A stretch of DNA of 64,000 nt, taken from an uncultured Archangium sp. GTDB lineage: Bacteria > Myxococcota > Myxococcia > Myxococcales > Myxococcaceae. The translations under genes were made by a program, and so were the position numbers. Shown piece after piece: positions 30,759-39,616 of this stretch. Numbering within the stretch: position 1 is the stretch's first letter; each line of letters starts with the position of its first letter. The notes below the pieces were generated by a model. That model was not told where the DNA came from. It did not search any database and was given only the letters and a program-made list of their open reading frames with translations. Location of the stretch: contig CAIVGN010000127.1 of the NCBI GenBank assembly GCA_903905455.1, positions 62,001 through 126,000 of the forward strand, written 5' to 3'.

Positions 30759-32887
30759 GGCGTCACCTCCGTCAGCTCGAGGGCCTTGAGCAGCGCCTCG
30801 ATGGTCATGGTCTTGAGGCCCGGCGCCTGGCCACCGGCCGGGTGCGCGAGCTGCTGCGCGAGGCACGCCTCAGGCTCGAGCGGGCCGCGGTTGAGGCCGA
30901 AGGTGAGCAGCTTGGTGGCCACGCAGGTGCGGTACTCGTCGCCACCTTCGATGGCCGAGGCGAGCTCGGTGGGGTCGTGCACCACCACGCCGTCGAGCTC
31001 GAGGTCGGCGACGATGGGCGCGCCGTTCAAGTAGGTGTCGCGCCACTTCCCCTGCGCGTCGTACTTCTCGAGCGCGAGGCCCAGGGGGTCGATGAAGGCG
31101 TGGCAGCTGCCGCAGCGCGTGGCCGAGTTGCGGTGCAGCGCCATCTGCTCGGGCAACGGGAGGGTGCGGTCGATGCTCTCGAAGGAGGTGCTGATCTCCG
31201 CGAGCGTCGCGGGGTCGATGCGCGGCATCTGCCGGCACAACAGCCGCGTCAGCACCCACAGGCCGCGGTGAATGGGGCGGCGGAACTCGGAGCCGTTCGC
31301 GGTGCGCGTGAGGAAGGCCGCCTGCGAGAGCAACCCGCCGCGCGCGTCGGTGGGCACCCGGTACGTGGGCCCGCCCGCGCCCGGGGCCGGGAGCCCGTAG
31401 TGAGCGGCCAGCGGCGCGTCGACGAGGGTGAAGCCGGGAGAGAGGAGGCGCTCTGCCGGGAGCCCTTCACCGAGCACCGCGCCGAACATGTCGCGCGACT
31501 CGCGCTGCATCGAGGCCACCAGCGGCCCCTCCTGCACCGTGTCGCGGAAGTCGAGCCACTGCCCGCCGAAGTTCGTGGTGAAGCGCTCGCCGTCCTGCTC
31601 GAGCAACCGCACCGCCTGGGCACGCACCGACGCCGCGTCGTCGAGGCCGCCCGTGCCCGCGAGCATCCACAACTGCTCGTCGGCGATGGAGCCGCGGAAG
31701 AAGAGCCCCAGCCGCGAGGCGCGCCCAAAGCCGCGCTCTGCAGGGTCGAGGCCGCCGGGCACGAGCTCGGGCTTGAAGGTGAAGTTCGGCGAGAGGAAGA
31801 CCGCCTGCAGCACCGCAGACAGCGCCTCGTCGACCGGCTCGGCGAAGCCCGCGGAGGCCGCGCCCTGCAGCGACGACTCGAAGAGCGCGCGGGAGTCAGC
31901 CAGCTCGTCGGCGCGCACCGGGCGGCGGAAGGCGCGGCTCGCGAGGCGGGCCACCAGCGGCTCCACGCAGTTGCTCCAGGTCCACCCGCTCTTGCGCGGC
32001 GTCGCGGTGAAGGGCAACGACGCGGAGAACGCGGTGCTGTCGTAGTTGGCGTTGGCCTTGCGGTTGATGACGAAGTCGAGGCGCTCGCCGCGGGCCAGGG
32101 TCAGCGGCAGGTTGAAGGCCGCCTGGCCGCCGTTGGGGATGTCCTGGGTGAAGACCGCGGTGCCGTTGCGCCGGATGCTCACCAGCACGCCGTCGCCGCC
32201 GCCCGGGTCGCCGTCGATGAAGGTGCCCGACACGGTGACGGTGCCGTCGACCGGGCTCTGCCAGCGGCGCACCACGTCGACGGTGGAGCCGGGGTGCGCG
32301 CCCAGTTGCCACAGCAGCGCCGTCTCGTCGGGCTCCTTGCGCCACAGCGAGCGCGCGTTGTCGAAGATCATCGGGGCGCCGCTGGAGTCGAGGTAGTTCC
32401 AGCACTCGCGGCCCTGGGAGTCGGAGAAGTCGTCGCGCGAGGAGTAGGTCGCCTTGAGCTCGCACGCCGGCGTCTGCGCCGGGGCGACGGCCGGACAGTG
32501 GGCGGTGAGTGACGGGGTGGCGAGCACCAGGCCCGCGAGCGCTTCGGCGGTGGCCAACTGCACCTCGAGGCCCTGCGCGTCGATGCGCGTCTCGCTCATG
32601 GTGTCGAAGCCGTAGACCTGCGCGACCGGCGTCCACCGGGCGAAGAGCGCCTCGTCGACCGGCACGCCCAGCACGTCGGCCACCATGGCCCGGTACTCGT
32701 GGTTCGACAGGCGCAGCAGCTTGTTCACCGGCGCGGCCGAGGGCTCGCACTTCGGGGGCCCGGCATCGACGACCACCGGAGGCGGTGCATCGGCGGGGCT
32801 CACCGCGGTCCGGGGACCCACGATGGTGCCTTCACACGCCACGAGCGTGAGCAGCACCCCGGGCAGGAGTCGACGCAGGGAGGCCAT
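30755..32887 (-). CDS. DUF1587/1592/1588/1585 lipoprotein with haem-binding motif
   Basis: 710 residues from the ATG at 32887, which gives a lipobox (LLTLVAC). Domains in order: DUF1587 (LLRLSNHEYRAMVADVLGV), a carbohydrate-binding-like middle (~150-300), DUF1592 (RLGLFFRGSIADEQLWMLA), DUF1588 (FTLVDAPLAAHYGLP, GLLSQAAFLTRTANG) with CGSCH, a c-type haem motif, and HAFIDPLGLALEKYDAQGKW, then DUF1585. Upstream of and overlapping the DUF1552 gene. Probably an envelope electron-transfer or hydrolytic module; no experimental function is known to me. Confidence 0.88.
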   Translation of the reverse strand: MASLRRLLPGVLLTLVACEGTIVGPRTAVSPADAPPPVVVDAGPPKCEPSAAPVNKLLRLSNHEYRAMVADVLGVPVDEALFARWTPVAQVYGFDTMSETRIDAQGLEVQLATAEALAGLVLATPSLTAHCPAVAPAQTPACELKATYSSRDDFSDSQGRECWNYLDSSGAPMIFDNARSLWRKEPDETALLWQLGAHPGSTVDVVRRWQSPVDGTVTVSGTFIDGDPGGGDGVLVSIRRNGTAVFTQDIPNGGQAAFNLPLTLARGERLDFVINRKANANYDSTAFSASLPFTATPRKSGWTWSNCVEPLVARLASRAFRRPVRADELADSRALFESSLQGAASAGFAEPVDEALSAVLQAVFLSPNFTFKPELVPGGLDPAERGFGRASRLGLFFRGSIADEQLWMLAGTGGLDDAASVRAQAVRLLEQDGERFTTNFGGQWLDFRDTVQEGPLVASMQRESRDMFGAVLGEGLPAERLLSPGFTLVDAPLAAHYGLPAPGAGGPTYRVPTDARGGLLSQAAFLTRTANGSEFRRPIHRGLWVLTRLLCRQMPRIDPATLAEISTSFESIDRTLPLPEQMALHRNSATRCGSCHAFIDPLGLALEKYDAQGKWRDTYLNGAPIVADLELDGVVVHDPTELASAIEGGDEYRTCVATKLLTFGLNRGPLEPEACLAQQLAHPAGGQAPGLKTMTIEALLKALELTEVTP

Positions 32888-32964
32888 GAGCCGGGTTGTC
32901 GGCGCAAAGCCTGCAGGGTTGCGGATCATTTCCTCTCAGGACCTGGGAAAAACCGGGGCCCCAT

Positions 32965-33041
32965 GGGCACGAAGTCGGTCAGGCCGGAGAAGCCCGGGTC
33001 GCGGGACGCATCCTGAGCTGCGTGAGCGGGCGCGCCATCTG
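32965..33041 (-). pseudogene. Truncated copy of the 3' end of the lipoprotein gene at 36203
   Basis: Two blocks match the 3' part of 36203-37549 in the same orientation. 32965-33003 aligns with 36206-36244 at 35 of 39 bases, and 33017-33041 aligns with 36370-36394 at 24 of 25. About 125 bp between the blocks in the intact gene is reduced to 13 bp here. Translated, it gives RQMARPLTQ and SRDPGFSGLTDFVP against QMTRPLTQ and TRDPGFYGMTVFAP. A decayed duplicate or displaced 3' end. Confidence 0.75.
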
Positions 33042-33112
33042 CCGCGGTGGGAGCGCGCACCGCGGCTTGCTTGATCGTGGGTACGATCTGACGGCTGGCC
33101 TGATCCCTTGCG

Positions 33113-33901
33113 TCACTCGACGGCGAGCTTCAGGTGATGCCGGGCGAGGTCCACGCTCTCCTGTCGGTAGCTCATCGCGGTGACGAAGCCATCGGCGGTC
33201 AGCCGGCCCCCGCAGTCGGTCTTCTCCCCACGGCCCGGCTCGATGGCGGCAAAGAGGAGGTCGCCCTCGTGCAATTCCACCTTCACCTCGAGCGTCGCGC
33301 ACACCCGCTTCAGGTCGGGCGAGGCGGGCTCGACCACGTCGAGCTGGTAGCGCCAGACGGAGCTCTGTCGCGCTTCGGCGGTGGCCGCAGGCTCGACCAG
33401 GCAGCAGCTCTCGCGGGAGGGGAGGCCCAGTGCGTCGCGGACGCCCACGACGCGGACGATCGCGAGCACCGGCGCCCGGCGGTAGCGGCCTGCGTGGTGC
33501 GGCCCCTCCCCCAGCGCAGTGACCCGCTCGCCGTTGATCTTCGAGGTCAGGTGATCAGGCCCGAAGTCCTGCACCCGGCGGGACGGCAGGTCGGGGGAGT
33601 TGATCATCTGGCGGGTGTCGTCGTCGTCGCCAAAGGTGGCGATGAGCTCACGTGTCCCGTCGGCGCGGTACCAGGTCCACGTGCCGGCGCGACGGCTGTC
33701 GCGGTACTCGCCGGCCTGGCGCAGGGTGCCCTTGCTCCACGACTTCATCGGGCCGTGCATCAGCACTTGCCCGTTGGCCGCTCTCTTCTCGCAGGTGCGG
33801 GTGACCTCGTCAGGCGAGGTCCAGAGCCTCTGCTCGGTGCCGGCGGGGCAGTCGAGCGGAGGTGGGAGCGCAGCGGTCAGGATCAGGGCGGTGAGCAGCA
33901 C
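33113..33901 (-). CDS. Exported MORN-like protein
   Basis: 262 residues from a GTG at 33901 (VLLTALILTAALPPPLDC), which gives a signal peptide; an ATG at 33979 in frame would add a charged N-terminus. GTLRQAGEYRDSRRAGTW plus TWYRADGTRELIATF is a MORN-variant repeat of the toxin-antitoxin/EXPORTED type. The C-terminal half (SVWRYQLDVVEPASPDLKRV, ATLEVKVELHEGDLLFAAI) is beta-rich with paired Cys (ESCCLVE). Part of the second islet. Role unknown. Confidence 0.6.
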   Translation of the reverse strand: MLLTALILTAALPPPLDCPAGTEQRLWTSPDEVTRTCEKRAANGQVLMHGPMKSWSKGTLRQAGEYRDSRRAGTWTWYRADGTRELIATFGDDDDTRQMINSPDLPSRRVQDFGPDHLTSKINGERVTALGEGPHHAGRYRRAPVLAIVRVVGVRDALGLPSRESCCLVEPAATAEARQSSVWRYQLDVVEPASPDLKRVCATLEVKVELHEGDLLFAAIEPGRGEKTDCGGRLTADGFVTAMSYRQESVDLARHHLKLAVE

Positions 33902-34170
33902 GGCCGCCCTAACGGGCGCGCCGGACGATCGATCTGCGGCGCCGCCCGAGGTCGGCGCTGCCAGGGATCGTGCGGCCATCCGGCGTGCGTCAACCGGGCG
34001 CGATGGTGCTGGCGCTCCCCCCAATCGACACCACCACTGGATGCCGCGCCGCCTGGGGACCTCTGACGTGCGGAGGTGAACAGCAGCCCGAAGGGTAGCG
34101 GTTGTTCGCTGCTCGTTGGCCGTGCGCATCGCGTGTGAGCCCCGCGAAGGCGCGGCGTCTCGTTTCGCCA

Positions 34171-34220
34171 ACACTGACGGACTCCGTGGGGGTGCGCACC
34201 CCCGCCGAGTCCGTCAGTGT
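34171..34220. repeat. 50-bp near-perfect palindrome
   Basis: Outer arms ACACTGACGGACTC (34171-34184) and GAGTCCGTCAGTGT (34207-34220) are perfect complements. The core GGGGGTGCGCACCCCC is itself a perfect palindrome, with two mismatched pairs between core and arms, and no loop. It is 140 bp from the hairpin repeat copy 2. It could be a dimeric protein-binding site, a cruciform or an element end. Confidence 0.8.
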
Positions 34221-34321
34221 GATTGGTCCCAGACGAAGCCTGCACCGACGAGTCACCGGCGCACTCGAGGTGAGGGGCCGATCGACTGAAGCACGGCGCC
34301 GGGAAGGCGCATGGCACTTCA

Positions 34322-34580
34322 GCTTCGTGATGGATTCGCCCGCGGACGTGGACGGCTCGCGGCGAGCACCTATGACAAAATGGAGGTCACGCCGGGGCCG
34401 ACCTCCATTTTGTCATAGGTGTTCGAGCCACCCGGCCCCAGGGCGTCACCACCCCATCGCTCCGTTCACTGCGCCCCCGGGAGCGTCGCGCCGAAGGGGC
34501 ACGTTCGACCAAGGTGCGGCGCAGGCACCTCAACCCCCACTCCCCCTGGGCTTTGGGGGACCGCGCATTGCACGACGCGC
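34322..34580. repeat. Dispersed repeat with long hairpin, copy 2
   Basis: Begins with the same 20-mer as copy 1. Stem arms are 34363-34388 and 34400-34425 with an 11-nt loop. The stem is 26 bp with one G-T wobble (34366/34422) and a G-C pair at 34383/34405 where copy 1 has T-A. Downstream ~130 bp align with copy 1 (CCCAGGGCGT; GCGCCGAAGGGGC). The rest of 33902-34687 holds only this repeat and the palindrome at 34171. Confidence 0.75.
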
Positions 34581-34687
34581 AGAACCTGCAGGCTGTCGAG
34601 GCACTCGCTCGTCCACCTCGTCAGGTTTCAGGTCGTCCCTCCCGGGAACCACGTAGCGTCTGACGCTTCAATCTCGAGGGGGACAAC

Positions 34688-36166
34688 TTGCGCACATTCG
34701 CCGTGGTCACACTGATGGCTTCGCTGTTCGCAGTGCCCGCCTTCGCAGGGAGGGAACCGTCCTACGCCGAGAAGATGGCCTGTCAGCACATGCTCGAGTT
34801 CCTCAAGGACGCAGATGAGATCCTCGGGAAGATGCCGCTCGAGAACTACACGACGTCCGTGGGCACGCGCAGCATCGAGGCGCCCATCACCAGGTCCAAG
34901 CAGGAGATGAGCCGGTGCCCCAAGGGCACTCCGGACATCGCCATCGCCGAAGAGCGCATCGCCACGCTCCGCGCCGCGGTGGCCGCCAAGACCGAGGAGG
35001 CGAAGGCGCTGGCGCCGGGCGCCAAGAAGGTCACCGCCGCGGTGAAGGTGTGGCTGGGGAAGCTCGAGGCCGCGAAGAAGAGCGAGCCGATGGCCTTCCA
35101 GGACCCGGGCCACAAGTCGGTGGTGTGGCTGCGCGACGATCTCGACGGCATCGAGAAGAAGCTCGTCGCCGCGGGCAACCCCGAGCACCCTGACGCGAAG
35201 GAGGCCGCGGCAGCCGTCGCCGACGCGAAGGCGAAGCTGCAGGCGGCCCTCGACGACGCGAAGAAGGCCGTGGAGTCCCTGGGGAACTGGCAGGCGAAGG
35301 CGAAGGAACTCGGGGACAAGCTCGACGGCCGCTACATGATGCACGTGCCCATCGACGACGCGAAGGTGGACGCGTGGATCGACCTGCTGCCCGAGTCGAA
35401 GGCCGACCTCGTCGCCGCCGAGGCGCTCAAGACGCTCGTCCACGACACCGTCAAGGACGTCGACGCCGTGCCCGCGTTCAAGGAACTGTCCGACAAGGTG
35501 TGGGCCGAGAAGAACGTCTTCGAGCGGGAGACCACCAACTGGTACGGGAACTTCATCAACGACATCAGCCTGGCCGAGAGCACGCCCACCGACTTCAAGG
35601 CGTTGAACATCGGCATCGACGGCTTCGACGATCCTCGCCGCAGAATCTCGAACGGCATCTCGGCCGCCAAGCACAAGGAGAAGTACCTGCGCGTCTTCCT
35701 CAAGGACGAGGCGGCCGCGGCGCAGGCAGCGGACGAAGTGAAGACGTACGAGGCCAGGATGGCGGCGCTCGACGCCACCGAGGAGAAGCTGCTCGACAGC
35801 GTGCGCATGCCCAGGCCCCGCGGCACGCCGGAAATGCAGAAGATCATGAAGCAGGTGATCTCCAGCAGCGACTTCGTCAAGCAGATGAAGTCGGAGGGCA
35901 ACAAGGTCCTCCGGGTGATGGTGATCGAGGACTCGATCACCCACACCAAGACCACCGAGTGGTACCACGGCCGTTGGTACACCCGGGACTTCGACTCGTT
36001 CACCTGCCTGGCGGCGATGAAGGACGACAGGTACCACAAGGTCTGGAAGTGGCAGTTCGATGCGCGCTTTGCGCGCACGGAGCTCCCGGAGCTCAAGACC
36101 GGGGTGTGGACCTACGGTTCCTGGCAGCGCTTCGGGCCGATCCTCGAGGCGAACGTCAACAAGTAG
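34688..36166 (+). CDS. Exported coiled-coil protein
   Basis: 492 residues from a TTG start with GGGGGA upstream. Signal peptide MRTFAVVTLMASLFAVPAFA. The central region (~75-210) is an Ala/Lys/Glu-rich coiled coil (EERIATLRAAVAAKTEEA; ADAKAKLQAALDDAKKAVES). The C-terminal domain (VLRVMVIEDSITHTKTTEWY, HGRWYTRDFDSFTCLAAMK, TYGSWQRFGPILE) looks like a small beta-rich domain. No family recognised; periplasmic. It lies inside the second islet on the opposite strand to its neighbours. Confidence 0.75.
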   Translation: MRTFAVVTLMASLFAVPAFAGREPSYAEKMACQHMLEFLKDADEILGKMPLENYTTSVGTRSIEAPITRSKQEMSRCPKGTPDIAIAEERIATLRAAVAAKTEEAKALAPGAKKVTAAVKVWLGKLEAAKKSEPMAFQDPGHKSVVWLRDDLDGIEKKLVAAGNPEHPDAKEAAAAVADAKAKLQAALDDAKKAVESLGNWQAKAKELGDKLDGRYMMHVPIDDAKVDAWIDLLPESKADLVAAEALKTLVHDTVKDVDAVPAFKELSDKVWAEKNVFERETTNWYGNFINDISLAESTPTDFKALNIGIDGFDDPRRRISNGISAAKHKEKYLRVFLKDEAAAAQAADEVKTYEARMAALDATEEKLLDSVRMPRPRGTPEMQKIMKQVISSSDFVKQMKSEGNKVLRVMVIEDSITHTKTTEWYHGRWYTRDFDSFTCLAAMKDDRYHKVWKWQFDARFARTELPELKTGVWTYGSWQRFGPILEANVNK

Positions 36167-36202
36167 GCGCTCCGGCGCGCGCTCAACTGGGAGACGCCAC
36201 CC

Positions 36203-37549
36203 TCAGGGCGCGAAGACGGTCATGCCGTAGAAGCCCGGGTCGCGCGTCGAGAGCGAGGTGCTCACGTCGTGGTAGTTGAACCCGTTGGTCACCACGCAGA
36301 AGTCGTAGGTGCGGTTCGAGGGGCTCATCGTCAGCTGGGTGGGGCTCGCGCTGTACGACTCGGTGCCCTGCTGCGTGAGCGGGCGCGTCATCTGGCAGGT
36401 GCAGAGGTTGTTGGCGAAGGCGCAGGTGGCGCTGAAACCGACGGAAGCCGCGATGCTCGGCGCCTGGCTGCACAGGCTGGCGTTGGCGCACGTCCCGCCG
36501 ATGTCGGCGGTGACGGTGAGCGTACCCGTGACGGCGCGGGTGATGCTGCCGGGGCTCAGGCTCACCGTGCCGCTGATGGTGCCGCCCTTGTTGCGCAGCG
36601 TGGTCGAGCCCGCGCCGCACAGCGAGGTGGCCTGGGCGACGAACGGGGCGAACTCCGCGTCGTCGACGCAGGCCGAGGCGTAGGCGAAGGTGCCCGTGGT
36701 GAGGCCGCCGCACGCGGTGAAGGTCGGGCAGGTGGCGGGGAACGTGAGCGCGATGACCGGAGGCGTGCCCGCGCCGCCCTGCGTGCACTGGCCGCTGCTG
36801 CTCTGGCAGGTCAACCCGGCCGGGCAGCCCGCGCTGGTGCACTTCGCGCTGCACTGCTTCGTCGCGCCCTGGCAGATCTGCCCGCTGATCGCGGCCGCGC
36901 AGAGCCCGTCGGTGGCGCACTGACAGAAGCCCGGGCTGTTGCTGGTGGGCGCCGACCCATCGAAGTGCGTGCAGGTCTTCTGGGCTGCGGGGCAATCGGA
37001 GGCGCTGGTGCAGGCCGACACGCAGGTGTTGAGCACCGGGTGACACACCGTGCCCAGGCCGCAGTTGGGACAGGTCGGGGTGGTGCCGCCGCCACCACCG
37101 GTCGAGCCGCTACCGCCGCCCATCGCGCCACTTCCTCCGCCCGTCGTGCCGTTGCCGCCGCCCGTCGACGCGCTGCCGCCGCCGGTGGAGCCATTGCCCC
37201 CGCCGGTCGACGCGCTGCCACCGCCCGTGGAGCCAGTGCCCCCGCCCGTCGACGCGCTGCCGCCGCCGGTGGAGCCACTGCCCCCGCCCGTCGAGGCGCT
37301 GCCACCACCGGTCGCGCCGCTGCCGCCCCCGCCGTTGGTCCCCGCGCACTGCCCGAGCACGCACTGCTGGCCCAGGCTGCACGCGCTGCACGCCGCGCCG
37401 TTCGCGCCGCAGGTGAGCGCCGAGGCCGACTGGCAGGCACCGTTGGTATCGCAGCAGCCCCTGGGACAGGAGCTCGAGTCACACGAGGTGGAGGTGGAGC
37501 CACAGCCGGCGAGGACTGCGAGGGCGAAGAAGGCCAGGACGAAGCGCAT
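36203..37549 (-). CDS. Cys-rich lipoprotein with GGGSAST repeat linker
   Basis: 448 residues; lipobox VLAGC; TAAGAG 15 nt before the ATG. A Cys-rich head (CDSSSCPRGCCDTNGAC; CSLGQQCVLGQC) is followed by a ~75-residue linker of GGGSAST/GGGxGST heptads, then Cys-rich EGF-like modules (CGLGTVCHPVLNTCVSAC; CQSSSGQC) and a beta-rich C-terminal domain (KGGTISGTVSLSPGSITRAV). Likely surface lipoprotein. A truncated copy of its 3' end lies at 32965-33041. Confidence 0.75.
   Translation of the reverse strand: MRFVLAFFALAVLAGCGSTSTSCDSSSCPRGCCDTNGACQSASALTCGANGAACSACSLGQQCVLGQCAGTNGGGGSGATGGGSASTGGGSGSTGGGSASTGGGTGSTGGGSASTGGGNGSTGGGSASTGGGNGTTGGGSGAMGGGSGSTGGGGGTTPTCPNCGLGTVCHPVLNTCVSACTSASDCPAAQKTCTHFDGSAPTSNSPGFCQCATDGLCAAAISGQICQGATKQCSAKCTSAGCPAGLTCQSSSGQCTQGGAGTPPVIALTFPATCPTFTACGGLTTGTFAYASACVDDAEFAPFVAQATSLCGAGSTTLRNKGGTISGTVSLSPGSITRAVTGTLTVTADIGGTCANASLCSQAPSIAASVGFSATCAFANNLCTCQMTRPLTQQGTESYSASPTQLTMSPSNRTYDFCVVTNGFNYHDVSTSLSTRDPGFYGMTVFAP
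37090..37335 (-). repeat. 21-bp tandem repeats (GGGSAST / GGGxGST)
   Basis: About eleven 21-bp units encode heptads that alternate GGGSAST and GGG(S/T/N)GST, giving a 42-bp higher-order period. In-frame expansion or contraction would change only linker length. Confidence 0.8.
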
Positions 37550-37668
37550 GGGGTCGGCCTCTTACGGCATTTCCCGCACGCTCGTTCTCCCCCTCTCCGA
37601 AACCGCACGACACGAGGGGCCCACGACACGCCGTTGACTCGCGAGGTGCGCTGGGCCACGTCACCGGG

Positions 37669-38445
37669 ATGCGCCGCGTCGCCCTCCTGCTCCTGCTCGC
37701 CTCCGGGCCCGCGCTCGCGGCCGACATCTTCGAGATCCAGGTCTACAACTCGGAGACCGCCGCGCCCGGGCAGATCGGCGCCGAGGTGCACCTGAACCAC
37801 TTCGCCGCGGGTGACGCGGTGGGCACCGACGGGCAACGCCCCACCGACAAGACCACCCACCTCACCGTCGAGCCCCACGTGGGCATCGCCTCCTGGTGCG
37901 AGGCCGGCGCGTACTTCGTCAGCGCCTTCCGGGCCACCGGCACCTGGGACTTCGTGGGCCTCAAGGTGCGCTTCAAGATGGCCCTGCCCAAGCGGCTCTT
38001 CGGGGTGTTGGGCCTCTCGTTGAACCAGGAGATCTCCGTCTCGCGCACCGACTACGAGGCGGATCAATTCGGCTGGGAGATCCGCCCGGTCATCGACGCC
38101 AACTGGCGGTACGGCTACCTCTCCTTCAACCCCATCCTCGACGTACCGCTCGGGGGACCGGGCGCGGGCATGCCGGGCTTCGAGCCGTCGCTCAAGGGCT
38201 TCCTCCGGCCCCTGCCGTGGCTGGGCATCGGCGCCGAGTACTACGCCGACTTCGGGGCGCTCTCGCGGTTGAGCGTGGTGGCGGATCACACGCACCGCCT
38301 CTTCGGCGCCCTCGACTTCGAGTGGAAGTGGGGCCGGCAGATGTTCGAGCTCAACCTCGCCGTGGGCTACGGCCTGCAGGGCGCGGAGAAGTGGATCGGC
38401 AAGGTCATCTTCGCCATCGACATCGACCCCACGCCCGCGAGCTGA
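37669..38445 (+). CDS. Outer-membrane beta-barrel-like protein
   Basis: 258 residues; signal MRRVALLLLLASGPALAAD. The mature protein alternates beta strands typical of small outer-membrane barrels: IFEIQVYNSETAAPGQIGAE, HLTVEPHVGIASWCEAGAYF, LFGVLGLSLNQEISVSR, LPWLGIGAEYYADFG and a C-terminal WIGKVIFAIDIDP. Resembles the uncharacterised outer-membrane-protein families of Proteobacteria and Myxococcota. No neighbour suggests a substrate. Confidence 0.7.
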   Translation: MRRVALLLLLASGPALAADIFEIQVYNSETAAPGQIGAEVHLNHFAAGDAVGTDGQRPTDKTTHLTVEPHVGIASWCEAGAYFVSAFRATGTWDFVGLKVRFKMALPKRLFGVLGLSLNQEISVSRTDYEADQFGWEIRPVIDANWRYGYLSFNPILDVPLGGPGAGMPGFEPSLKGFLRPLPWLGIGAEYYADFGALSRLSVVADHTHRLFGALDFEWKWGRQMFELNLAVGYGLQGAEKWIGKVIFAIDIDPTPAS

Positions 38446-38465
38446 ACCGGGTAGATGCTCGTCGG

Positions 38466-38708
38466 ATGACCACCTTCCGCGCCGTGATGTTCCTCGCAGC
38501 CAGTGCCTTCCTCGTCGCCTGTGGCGCCACCGACACCACGGGCACCGGTGGCGGCGGAGGCACGAGCTGCAGCAGCACCCACGAGTGCGTCAACGGCGCG
38601 TGCAAGTGCACCAGCGGCACGAAGAACGGCTCGTCGTGTTGCGACCCCAGCGACAGCTCCTGCTCGACCTCGCAGCAGTGCCCGGAGTTCTGCAAGACCT
38701 GCATGTGA
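38466..38708 (+). CDS. Small Cys-rich lipoprotein
   Basis: 80 residues; TAGATG 14 nt before the ATG. Signal with lipobox FLVAC, a Gly/Thr linker (GTGGGGGTSC), then eleven cysteines in a short mature region (SSTHECVNGACKC; SSCCDPSDSSC; QCPEFCKTCM). Probably disulfide-stabilised at the cell surface. Its stop is adjacent to the stop of the DUF808 gene on the other strand. Confidence 0.7.
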   Translation: MTTFRAVMFLAASAFLVACGATDTTGTGGGGGTSCSSTHECVNGACKCTSGTKNGSSCCDPSDSSCSTSQQCPEFCKTCM

Positions 38709-39587
38709 TCAGGCGCTGACGCCGGGCCTGACCCTGCGCACCGCGGCCGCGAGCCCGACCAGTACCAGGCCCGCGAGCAGCCCCACCCCGCCGTTGAGGG
38801 CTGCGGGCCCGAGGGTACCGACCAGGCCCTGGCGCGCGGCGAGCGCATCGACGAGGTGGCCCACGGGAGGCAGGCCGTGCGCGAGAATGCCGCCGCCCAC
38901 GAGGAACATCGCGACGGTGCCGGCGATGGTCAGGGCCTTCATGAGGTACGGCGTCGCGCGCACGAGGAGCATCCCCAGCGCGCGCGAGGCCGCACCCGCG
39001 CGCTTGCTCAAGGCCAGCCCCGCGTCGTCGAGCTTCACGATGCCTGCCACCAGGCCGTAGACCCCAACGGTCATCAGGACGGCGATGGCCACCAGCACCG
39101 CCACCTGTTGCCCGAACGGCGCGTCGGCCACGGTGCCCAGGGTGATGACCACGATCTCCGCCGAGAGCACGAAGTCGGTGCGGATCGCGCCGGCGATCTT
39201 CTCCTGCTCGAAGGCGGCGAGGTCCACCACCGGGCCGGCCGCGAGGGCGTCGTGCTTCGCCTTCTGGTGCACCAGCTTCTCGAAGCCCTCGAAGCACAGG
39301 TACGCGCCGCCGAGCATGAGAATGGGGGTGATGAGCCAGTGGGCGACGGCGCTGATGGCGAGCGCCGCGGGCACGAGGATCAGCTTGTTCTTCGCCGAGC
39401 CCTTCATGACCGCCCACACCACGGGCAGCTCCCGGTCGGGGTTCACCCCGGTGACCTGCTCGGCGTTGAGCGCGAGATCATCACCCAGCACGCCCGCCGT
39501 CTTCTGCGTGGCCACCTTGGTCATGGCGGCCACGTCGTCCAACAGGCTGGCGAGGTCGTCGAGGAGGGTCAGGAGACTGGTAGCCAC
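38709..39587 (-). CDS. DUF808 (YedI-like) inner-membrane protein
   Basis: 292 residues, GTG start supported by TAGAGG exactly 12 nt upstream. Begins LLTLLDDLASLLDDVAAMTK and TAGVLGDDLALNAEQV, the DUF808 N-terminus. Four to six helices follow, with ILMLGGAYLCFEGFEKL, IRTDFVLSAEIVVITLGTV and GLVAGIVKLDDAGL. Function is unknown for the family. Complete and of normal length. Confidence 0.88.
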   Translation of the reverse strand: MATSLLTLLDDLASLLDDVAAMTKVATQKTAGVLGDDLALNAEQVTGVNPDRELPVVWAVMKGSAKNKLILVPAALAISAVAHWLITPILMLGGAYLCFEGFEKLVHQKAKHDALAAGPVVDLAAFEQEKIAGAIRTDFVLSAEIVVITLGTVADAPFGQQVAVLVAIAVLMTVGVYGLVAGIVKLDDAGLALSKRAGAASRALGMLLVRATPYLMKALTIAGTVAMFLVGGGILAHGLPPVGHLVDALAARQGLVGTLGPAALNGGVGLLAGLVLVGLAAAVRRVRPGVSA

Positions 39588-39616
39588 GGCCCCCCTCTAA
39601 CGACGTGGCTGAGGAG

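Noticed and set aside
34171-34425. A retron or msDNA locus
   Set aside because: Myxobacterial retrons also have inverted repeats, but no reverse transcriptase ORF exists in the window.
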